Below are positions 10,201-17,100 of a DNA stretch of 64,000 bases, piece after piece. The stretch is from positions 2,728,001-2,792,000 of the forward strand of contig NZ_FNUB01000005.1 in assembly GCF_900105985.1 (NCBI RefSeq), in the 5' to 3' direction. The first letter of the stretch is position 1. Each line of letters begins with the position of its first letter. The notes beneath the pieces are model-generated. The model saw nothing but the letters and a program-made list of their open reading frames with translations, was not told the origin of the DNA and did no database searches. The DNA is from Tenacibaculum sp. MAR_2010_89. Its GTDB lineage: Bacteria > Bacteroidota > Bacteroidia > Flavobacteriales > Flavobacteriaceae. The translations under genes were made by a program, and so were the position numbers.

Positions 10201-10772
10201 CTTGGCGTCCATTGAAAAACAATATTTTCAAAATCTTGAGGTTCAATATTTGCCTTATTAAAAGGTAAATTTAATATTGGAGGTTCGTTTTTAAAGATAA
10301 AAACAGTAGCGCATTTTTTACTTGACAATTTTGCTCCTGATAAATAATCATATACTTCAAAACAAAAATTATAACTTCCCTCTGGTATTGTTTGAGCATA
10401 AGTTGCTGTATTTATACCTTCTATATTCTCATATTTATAGTAAGGAGCTAACTCTTGATTTCTTAAAGTTAAAGGAACTCCACCTTCTAAATACAAGTTC
10501 TCAGCACCTAATACAAAATCTTTACTTCTAAATTGTATATTTCCTCCTTCAAAATAGGTTCGTAAACGAATTTGCCTATTACTAACAGTTATATCATTTA
10601 AAAATATTTGAACAGTTATAGGACTATTTAAACTTGTTTCATCTGCATAATTATAAAAATTCACTGGAGCAGGCGCACTAACTCTTGGTACTATAGTTAC
10701 TGGATACTGTTGTGAATATAAATTAGCTACAAGTGAAAATAATGCAAAGATTAGGGGTAATATTCTTTTCAT
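4215..10772 (-). CDS. Exported polymorphic toxin: TANFOR/Fn3-type N-terminus, zinc-protease motif, YwqJ-like deaminase tip
   Basis: A 2185-residue protein. Residues 1-20 are a signal peptide. Residues 20-370 resemble the TANFOR/fibronectin-rich N-termini of large Bacteroidetes surface proteins, with an Fn3 domain around 282-373. Near 853-864 there is a zinc-protease signature, H853-E854, H857, G861, H864, followed by a Met-turn-like LMDY with M880. Around 1490-1575 are hydrophobic Ala/Gly-rich helices of the kind found just before toxin tips. The last ~110 residues carry H2125-A-E2127 and the cluster C2167-R-C2169-P-H-C2172, the zinc-binding and catalytic pattern of the deaminase superfamily, closest by eye to YwqJ-like toxins. 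There is no T9SS sorting domain at the end, so another export route is implied. Genes for a barrel protein upstream and an overlapping immunity candidate downstream fit a toxin. The target (nucleic acid or nucleotide) is unknown. Confidence 0.85.
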   Translation of the reverse strand: MKRILPLIFALFSLVANLYSQQYPVTIVPRVSAPAPVNFYNYADETSLNSPITVQIFLNDITVSNRQIRLRTYFEGGNIQFRSKDFVLGAENLYLEGGVPLTLRNQELAPYYKYENIEGINTATYAQTIPEGSYNFCFEVYDYLSGAKLSSKKCATVFIFKNEPPILNLPFNKANIEPQDFENIVFQWTPRHINVSNVEYEFALVEVWDNHIDPRTAFLSQAPIYETTTRTTTLVYGPDKPLLLPGKRYAWRVRAKALQGLEEIGLFKNQGYSEVFWFSRTAPCQIPEDVNAEAKGTSKINVFWNQDPTIHSEFIIAYREADKQDAHWFTKRTNSGWATIWGLKPGTTYEYKVKGKCAYQYSEYSDLQRVSTDIIQNEDANYQCGIVPDAVAISNREPHPGLNIGDQITAGDFKVTITEMQGQANGVISGKGFVAIPYLKFAKFGVTFSNILVNSSNQLAEGEIVTLYDPEFGEGASMTVDVDVNISEGVNGDNGVLEDSVTVDFIVDSIEIDANGAIVVTGTNGETAVIPGDDDVDIISSNGDVWSVGEDGTVTQQEGAEGGAVTDTNTNGLDSSGNVNSITASGVSVVFENSGYYHFDELPNGTSTKFEKEYKVLDKSGSKYKVAYKAISDTNGDDFINAKVTINDSDVKKEDLVFKTKDGAKIEVTSWNGDIAKLKLKRKYHYADEEIFAVIKNKDDKFDVAGSVILTHLASDKLETINITLVPVGISEVDSKVKEQVKDIYRKAGVRLNIQEVDEVSPEQIYGWDKDKDGRLKVGDSSVLSHYTDEEAVFNSYIKKQNYYSKKTYYVFVTNVPVNKSDVEGFMPLKRQFGFVFTANAKTVEKQTRTLAHELGHGVFGLQHTWDEYKFPQGATNSLMDYGNGTVLNHLDWKKMHAPGIKIYWFQGDEDGEHYVTQGYFKKLDFGQNTDEAKTFSFFTPSGQILILPNKVKEVTKYYGYYGTSLLNDIGKFDEFMSIVPGTILSFVIEDKKYMADIYDSNGGYKLRGYKASDGTFYKVESNGITPNEKNIHKAMLFGVEKLEETGYHILQMNTASGYSVFKNDSDVINILDFKYNYKNILKKKKLNISNSSIKLNQNSITEEGIKWTFIDSNYESQDNVFLIYNKILELKSLYPRFLTQISNNFGKWNKNNICNIGSLSTKYERKLLNKFCELQNKHYDFKDELVNELPKSKKEWGEDFYRFLNSNINDLANDVAKSIVEYNQLTPEDKVKEDKVNNIAKVINLASQNDIKQLNSSAVLRIISKFVNLNYTQESDYPSRDFEGAILKLIQNSNANIYKELLIGIEGKNKYSSEYLFEQMFKSVDDETSWLLFKTGSPNRLKLMGVLTEMMLNSKDFYDERLKEAYNNLGERVFILEYNNIYKSLGKTLLYDVAYGEHWNKNFKDKQSSYDIDYDWFSDDLEISIRQHKQYGWYETDTNPAIKLKPFDLVVFINNSNLSNVKGLMRNPRLTDVPLPSLSVVYSSDAASGETIDQSLSAVIDVASLLASGGAITAIKGATTMHKMRKAFLIADMASSGLSITATMVSDYEENDKTRKVLSSLSAITGIISMGDLTFIRNKSLKDRFNISKTYVDRVKDLPTKEKVEAVVETLHKFTAAEMEAFIKAYPDDADNALSIVIKYLKDAVNSNEASRIVEGKEVLKRMSSAAKSLNVSNDLSKINKLTTSKSIDLSMDNIDQMEVWFDLNDNVVKTSAKSFADEIPSSSNNLYDVTTKEGLYIKFDVNDGRILLGDTSGKYHAFGQVNPSDYEKIKIQFKNSEEAIKNYFLAKTSQLQRLSGLTKRRLKIGGTDIFLSENKVSTILGRFMPDIKGLFDDLGSFKNIGLGEVKGGVNLLNRPDNYYEPSTWWVKYNEPWLKKAIDRGDDIILATKPTKKTDLIDASGNLKGAFSQELKFLVDKNYKPKNISLNDWNKYKNWFKISKYESLGLTGLVSELEKLDEVTKLRFFDDFIDASEVTLKKLDTNVELITYWKFNSDLFRNKSYPNAPNIEWDIAKNKILENNDPHEVKILEGIIEQEKKQPLSNKKPVMSGAYSDILGNEVVVKYNLSTAEKKTFNFDELDPVIKEHIAYMNLIREDLLNGGKLYEKLYNAVPKNKLIAAGEAASHAEVLAMNEVIKKLREAGEFNSRQDLYKIKVLVKGKGNWGNMCRCPHCFHLTNGVKIIGNE

Positions 10773-10792
10773 ACAATAGGGTTAGTTAGTTT

Positions 10793-13267
10793 TTATAGAT
10801 ACTTTAGTTGAAGTTTATTTTTATCTATATTTTTTTCTGATTCATTTGCTAAAAACTCAATACTATTTTTTAACAAATATAATTTTATTTTTGATTTATC
10901 ATCATCATTTTCAATCATTTCAAAAACTCTATTTCCAAATTTTTTATAAAATTGATTAAGATAGTTTTTGTCTTTTTTAACACTTTCTAGGGTTTTATAG
11001 TTCTTCAGCTTTGAAACAATCCATCTATGAGTTACTAATTTTTTTAATGATTTTTTTAATTTCTTATCAATCTCACTATATTCTTTTTGTAACAACTTAG
11101 AATATTCTTTTCTATCCTCTTTACTCTTATTATATAATGAATGTTTTATAGCTTCTTTTTTATCTTTTAAATATTCTAATTCCATTCTATAATCTAATCT
11201 ATTAGCATCTTTTAATAAATCATTTAAAACACCATGCAAAGTAGAATAATAGATACTCAAGCTTTTTTCAGAGTCATATAGTGCTTTTAAAAATTGAATT
11301 GCTTTAATTTTATACGCTTTTTTATTATCTTCTTTAGCAATTTCAATTCTATTATCATTAAACTTTCTCTTTCTCTTTAAAGGCAAATCTTTAAAAATTG
11401 AAGAGTTTAATAATATTGCTATTTTTTGATCTACATCTTCAATTGATCCTTTATAAATAGAATCTCTGTATTTAAAATTAATAGCATCATTTTTAACTCT
11501 TTTTCGCTTTTTCTTTTTAAGACGTACTCTCCTTTTCCTTTTTCTGAATTTTATATTCTTCGAATCAAAAACACCGAAATTATAAGTGTAACCAAAAGTT
11601 ACTGTAAAATCTTTTTTTGAATTATTTAAAGAGCTTCTTAATTGAGCTAGCGTGTTTAAGTTAAAATTATGTCGTTTTTTATAAATATAGCGTCCACTAA
11701 TCCTGAAGTTAGTAATGTCGCCTTGTTTTTCTCCATTATTTATACTTTGATTATATCCTAATGAACTATTTACTTTCAGTTTTTTTTCTAAAAAACTTTT
11801 ATTAGCCGATACTGTTGGCCCTATTATGACACTATTATTATCAGCTACCTTATTATAACTTCCATTTAAAGCTCCAGATATATTTAAATTAGACTCTGGG
11901 TACCCTATTGTATATACTACATTACCATTATAGAGTGTTGACTTATCCAGATTGCTAGCTTTACCATCAATCTCATTTACTGCATCTTGAAATGTTAATC
12001 CTACATTAATATTTTGTCTAGAACTTTCTGTATCTTTAAGGATATAGTTTACATTAAGATTTGCATTTTGTGATATTTGAGACACATTAGCTTTATCTAA
12101 CTCTTGTTCAATTTGAGATACTCCGTTAATAAAATCGAATTGATTTTTTATATTAGTATAAGATTGAAAATTAGAATATGCTAATGTCATATTCATTTTT
12201 TTACTTGCATCAAAAGCTAAGTTAATAGAACTAACTAATCTTTTTAATTGAGTTGCTTTACTTCCATCTAAATCATCTTTTTGTAAACCTGCATTTACAG
12301 TAATAGCTAATTTATCTTTAAATATACGTTGGGATGCATTTACTGTTATGTTTTCTAAATCATTATTAAAAAAATAACCTCCTAGTGTTTGATAGTTTGG
12401 ATCTATATATTCGTAACCTACTCCTATACTTCCTTTTCCTATTTGATAAACAAAATTAAAATTAAATGCTTTATAATAACGGGTTGTTACATTAGAATTT
12501 AATAAAAAGGACATGAACCCATCGCTCTTTCCTCCTGCTCTTATATCTTCTGTTAAAGCAGAAAAAGCTATTTCTCCTTTTACTTTTAACCCTTTAATAA
12601 CGTTTGCTTCTCCATCAACACTAATTACAGTATTGTCCTTTGGTTGAATATTTTTCTCTACAGGTATTCTTTCTTTTAACGAACTTAAATCATCACTTGC
12701 TTTAAAAAATATTCCTCCAATAGAGAATTTATCAAATTTATAAGAAGCTTTAAATCCATATCCCATTCTTTTATAGTTAGCTTCTCCATTTAAATTTTCT
12801 GTACTATACTCTCTCTCTTTTAAAAGTCTTCCATACATTAAACTTACTTTAAAATTTCCTTTAGGTGACAAATCAAGTCCTAATCCAGTAAATTGATGCC
12901 CACTTAATGTATAAGGAGAAAAAGACATATTTACATCTCCAATATGAGCAGTGACCCATTTATAATTTGGATGTAAACTAAGCCTATTAAAAGAAAAAGG
13001 ATTATTAGTTTGAAATTTACTGTTAGAATAAGAAAATGATAAAGGGATATTATAAACATCACTTATATTCAAATTAATATTTCCTGATAAAAAATAAGTA
13101 AAAGGTTCTCTATTAGAGTCTCCGCTATAAAAAACTGAGTTAACTCCAACACCACCTGTTAATTTAAAGATTGATGATTTACCTATTTTCTCTAAGTTTT
13201 GACTAAAAACGATAAAGGGAAATAGTACAAAAATGTACAACGTTTTTTTTAGTTCCAATTTCAGCAA
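10793..13267 (-). CDS. Outer-membrane beta-barrel protein with basic helical C-terminal tail
   Basis: An 824-residue protein with a signal peptide ending at FSQ near residue 23. Residues ~25-570 are runs of alternating aromatic/polar residues with Gly/Asn/Asp turns, typical of an outer-membrane beta-barrel; no TonB plug domain is seen. At ~572-598 the barrel is followed by an extremely Lys/Arg-rich stretch, and ~600-824 is Lys/Glu-rich and predicted helical, an odd appendage for a barrel. No ATG precedes the signal peptide: an in-frame stop lies directly upstream and translation must begin at a TTG (residue 1 or 4). The gene heads the operon, 20 bp before the deaminase-toxin gene. A role as export or anchoring partner of that protein is inference. 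Confidence 0.8.
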   Translation of the reverse strand: MLKLELKKTLYIFVLFPFIVFSQNLEKIGKSSIFKLTGGVGVNSVFYSGDSNREPFTYFLSGNINLNISDVYNIPLSFSYSNSKFQTNNPFSFNRLSLHPNYKWVTAHIGDVNMSFSPYTLSGHQFTGLGLDLSPKGNFKVSLMYGRLLKEREYSTENLNGEANYKRMGYGFKASYKFDKFSIGGIFFKASDDLSSLKERIPVEKNIQPKDNTVISVDGEANVIKGLKVKGEIAFSALTEDIRAGGKSDGFMSFLLNSNVTTRYYKAFNFNFVYQIGKGSIGVGYEYIDPNYQTLGGYFFNNDLENITVNASQRIFKDKLAITVNAGLQKDDLDGSKATQLKRLVSSINLAFDASKKMNMTLAYSNFQSYTNIKNQFDFINGVSQIEQELDKANVSQISQNANLNVNYILKDTESSRQNINVGLTFQDAVNEIDGKASNLDKSTLYNGNVVYTIGYPESNLNISGALNGSYNKVADNNSVIIGPTVSANKSFLEKKLKVNSSLGYNQSINNGEKQGDITNFRISGRYIYKKRHNFNLNTLAQLRSSLNNSKKDFTVTFGYTYNFGVFDSKNIKFRKRKRRVRLKKKKRKRVKNDAINFKYRDSIYKGSIEDVDQKIAILLNSSIFKDLPLKRKRKFNDNRIEIAKEDNKKAYKIKAIQFLKALYDSEKSLSIYYSTLHGVLNDLLKDANRLDYRMELEYLKDKKEAIKHSLYNKSKEDRKEYSKLLQKEYSEIDKKLKKSLKKLVTHRWIVSKLKNYKTLESVKKDKNYLNQFYKKFGNRVFEMIENDDDKSKIKLYLLKNSIEFLANESEKNIDKNKLQLKYL

Positions 13268-13356
13268 TTAATTGATACGCAAAGAAAACAATTTTTATTC
13301 TAAAAATAAACTAGTTAGTTAAAAAAAATTTACATTTCTTTAACAATAAAATTTTC

Positions 13357-13396
13357 ATAAAAAAAGGCCCAAGTTTTACACTTGAGCCTTTTTAAA
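13357..13396 (-). terminator. Intrinsic terminator after the LysM gene
   Basis: An inverted repeat of AAAAAGGC-type arms (one mismatch) with a short loop ends, on the minus strand, in a run of seven T. It lies downstream of the LysM gene and upstream of the toxin operon, so it also insulates the operon. Confidence 0.75.
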
Positions 13397-13515
13397 TCAA
13401 CTATTAAAAACTAACTAATCACTAACTGTTATGTTAAGTAATCAATTATAAGACGACCTGCTCTTTCAATAGTTACACTTTAATTTTACCTTTAACAGTA
13501 TTTTATGATATCAAC

Positions 13516-14076
13516 TTACTCAATAAACAAACGTTGCCCAATAAAAATAGTATTACTTTTTAAATTATTCATACTTTTAATTTCAGTTACAGACTTTCCG
13601 TATTGTTTTGCTATACTATATAATGTATCGCCAGAACCAACAATATGATTCATTTTTTCAACATTAACTACCGTTGATTTTTCATCAATAGATGAAACTT
13701 CTTTTTTTTGTTTTAAATCTTCATAGCCCACCACTATCTCATCACCTATTTCAATCTTATCAAAGTTTTCCAAACTATTTAATTGATATAACTTCCCTAA
13801 ATTTAGATTATACTTTCTTGCAATTGTACTTAATGTTTCTCCTTTTAGAACTATATGAGTTATTGTTGGGTCATATTCAACCTTTATCTTTTTTTGAGGT
13901 TTTGTAGCTGGGTTAATTGGTAAAACTTTTGATACATCGCCAGTTATTAAATTCATATAAGCTATTTTACCATTCAATGAAATTTTATCCCACCCTTTTG
14001 GCAATTTACTTTCTTGAGCGTACGTATAATTACTAATAAATAGTAGTAAATAAAATATTAAAAAAGTTTTCCTCAT
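13516..14076 (-). CDS. Secreted LysM protein with a WW-like N-terminal motif
   Basis: 186 residues: a signal peptide (1-20, cleavage after YAQ likely), then two LysM domains, roughly 73-117 and 142-186, each with the GETLSTIA / GDTLYSIA start and the xxIxxGQ-type end. LysM domains bind peptidoglycan or chitin-type glycans, so the protein probably works at the periplasmic cell wall. Between the signal peptide and the first LysM, residues 25-53 match the WW-domain spacing (L25-P26, G28-W29, G36, Y40, N42, T45, P53), but the second tryptophan is missing. A TAnnTTTG box sits 22 nt upstream of the ATG. It has its own terminator and is transcribed separately from the chitinase. Confidence 0.85.
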   Translation of the reverse strand: MRKTFLIFYLLLFISNYTYAQESKLPKGWDKISLNGKIAYMNLITGDVSKVLPINPATKPQKKIKVEYDPTITHIVLKGETLSTIARKYNLNLGKLYQLNSLENFDKIEIGDEIVVGYEDLKQKKEVSSIDEKSTVVNVEKMNHIVGSGDTLYSIAKQYGKSVTEIKSMNNLKSNTIFIGQRLFIE

Positions 14077-14098
14077 TATTCTTCTCTTTAACTCTCAT

Positions 14099-14106
14099 CA
14101 AATATA
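14099..14106 (-). promoter_or_regulatory. -7 promoter box of the LysM gene
   Basis: An exact TAnnTTTG (TATATTTG) on the minus strand, 22 nt before the ATG. The spacing matches the other boxes in this window. Confidence 0.5.
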
Positions 14107-14137
14107 CTAATCTTTAAGCTATTACATTATAACAATA

Positions 14138-14173
14138 AAAACCCCACAAAGTATATATACCTATATGGGGTTA
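14138..14173 (-). terminator. Intrinsic terminator of the chitinase gene
   Basis: AACCCCA/TGGGGTT arms around an AT-rich loop, followed on the minus strand by five T. It lies just after the chitinase stop codon. Confidence 0.65.
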
Positions 14174-14195
14174 ATAACAAAATTACGCTTTGCCT

Positions 14196-17100
14196 TTAAT
14201 TTGTTTTAATAAATTTACCAATATGTTTTTTATTATTTCTCTTATAAGAATAAAAATATAAACCACTTTTTAAAGAGCTAACATTAAATACTTTTTTACT
14301 TGTATTTAAATTTGTTTTCTCTCTAAAAACTACAGCACCATTAATATCAAACACCTCAATTTCAGAATTTATATTAGCCTCTCTCATATTTAAATCAACA
14401 ATTATTAAATTATTAATTACTGGGTTAGAGAATACTTTTACTTCTTCTTCACTTAAAACTTGCTTAGTTGTTAGTGATTTTCTAAGTTGTTGACCTAAAG
14501 AATCAAAATATGCCTTATGGCTTGTAGAAAAAGTAGAATTATTAGCTAAATCCCAATTTATAGACCAAGTCATTAACCCTCTAAATTCAGGATAAGTAGT
14601 ACTAGTAGTATAAGTTCTATTTGGATACGATGTACCTTTAATTAAATAATCTAATGCTTGTTGAACTATAGCTTCTGATGTATATCCACTTCCTGCTGCT
14701 CTTGGTTCAGCTGGTAAACCTATTGCTACTTGATTTGATCTTAATCCTGGAAAATTTAACCCTGTTTGTGCTACCTTAAACCCAGTAATTAACATTTCTG
14801 CCATTGCTACATGAAAATCTGCTGTAGCTGGTTGATATATTTTACCATCTCTACCAAACATTGAACCTGTATTATAATGTTGTACATGTATATAATCCAT
14901 TTGATCACGTAAAGCGTGTATTACAGGTAAGTATGCTCCAAAGATTCCTGAATAATTTCCATATGCACCTTGTACATATGCCGTTTCTGGAGCCATACTT
15001 AATGTAAATTTACTTGCTCCTACATTATTTATTACCTCTTTAGTACCTTGAATAAGGTTTACTATTTTTGGTGTTGTAGGGTTTCTAAAATCCGTATCAC
15101 CTGAATTTAAAGACAGAGAATTTCCTTCTAGATCAATATCTAAACCATCAAAGCCATATGTATTAATAATACTTGTCATTGATGCAACAAATTCATTTTT
15201 ATCTGTTTCATTATTTAGCTCTACATGAGCATTAGCTCCTCCTATAGAAATTAATACTTTTTGACCTCTACCTTGTAAAATAGCCACGTCATTTTTAAAT
15301 TCATTTATATTTCCTCCATAAATACTAAATGGGGAAAATTTCATATCAGATTTACTACCTGTTTTTGGCTCTGCAAACGCTACACAAACAACATCCCAAT
15401 TAGATGACACATCTCTTAATTTTGGAATTGTTGAGCCATTATCAAAGTTATGCCAATAACCAACTAATATTTTTCCTGATATTGGAGTTTGTGTTCCATC
15501 TGATATTACAACAGAAGAAGATGTTGTAGAATTATTTTCATTATCAGTAGCTTTTGCTGTTAATATATATTTACCTGCCTGTGCATTTGCTACCGTATAT
15601 GAATATGGGCTACTAGTATCTTCCCCTAATTTTGTTGTTCCATTAAAAAATTCAACTTTTGAAATACTTCCATCATCAGTTGCAGAAGCATTAATTGTAA
15701 TTGAACCACCTACCGTATATACAGCTCCACTTACAGGAGATGTAATACTTACCTCTGGGCTACTTCCTGAACTACAACTTCCTACTTTAGCCCATGCATC
15801 TTGCCAATGAGCTCCTGTTCCTGGCGCATAAGCCCAAGCTGCTGCTGATGAACACCATCCTGCTACATTACACTTAAATTTATCTCCTCCATTTTGCACC
15901 TCTTGATTTTGATTATATGAAGTTCCAGCTGCATATTGTGTTACTCCATCACAACCAGTTCCTCCAGTATTATCTTTTTCAATCTTAACCTGTACTACTA
16001 TAGATGTAGTTGAAGCATTTTTATCATCAGTTGCTTTAGCTGTTAATGTATACGTTCCTTCTAAGGCGTTAGTTATGGTATAACTGTAAGGACTTGTTGT
16101 ATCCTCTCCTAATTTTGTAGTTCCATTAAAAAACACGACTTTATTAACCGTTCCGTCACTATCAGAAGCACTTGCAGTAATTTCAACAGTCGCCCCTTCT
16201 TTAAAAGTTGCATTAGTTGATGGTGAAGTTATATTTACAGTTGGAGATACATTATCACCTCCACCAGTTCCAGTACAATCCTTTATCTTCTTCCATGGTT
16301 GACCATCACCTGTATGTGTATCTGGAGTTTGATTTTTTGTCCACCATTTCGCTTGATAGTTAACATTCTTATATTTAACATTTTCTCCCCCATTATATGT
16401 AATTGTAGCTGACCAATCAGCTATTCCACTACAATTATCTACCGTACCTCCATTTACTTTTACTGTTATTACAGATGAAGTAGCACTTAAATTTTTATCA
16501 TCAGTTGCTTTTGCAGTTAGTGTATATGTTCCTACTAAGGAATTTACTATATTATAGCTATAAGGACTTGTTACATCCTCTCCTAATTTTGTTGACCCAT
16601 TAAAAAATTCGACTTTACTAATTGTTCCGTCACTATCAGTGGCATCAACTTTTACCTCAATTGTTTCACCTTCATTAAATATAGCATCATCAGTAGGAGA
16701 AGTTATACTAACTATTGGTGGTAAATTCTCACCGGCTCCATTAGCAACAATTGTGACAATTGATGAAGTTGATACAGCATTATCATTATCAGTAGCCTTA
16801 GCAGTTAATGTATAATTCCCAGCTACAATGTTTTCTAATGTAAATTCGTAAGGTAAAGTAGTATCTTCTCCTAATTTTGTAGATCCATTAAAAAATTCGA
16901 CTTTACTAATTGTTCCGTCACTATCAGAAGCATTTGCTTTTATTGTAACAGTATCTCCTTCTGCATAAGTTGCATTATTACTTGGTGAAGTTATACTTAC
17001 TGAGGGTGAAGTATTTCCTCCTGTTCCACCATTAGCAAAAACTTCATTCATTTTATTTACAAGAGGCGACTTTACATTTGACCAGCGTTTCAATTTGGTT

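Noticed and set aside
13400..13515. Possible small gene or tRNA between the LysM gene and its terminator
   Set aside because: No tRNA cloverleaf features and no convincing frame; it reads as a 3' untranslated stretch.
15600..16930. Regularly spaced similar DNA blocks that could suggest a CRISPR-like array
   Set aside because: The blocks lie in frame within the chitinase and encode repeated Ig-like domains; spacing is one domain, not ~30 bp.
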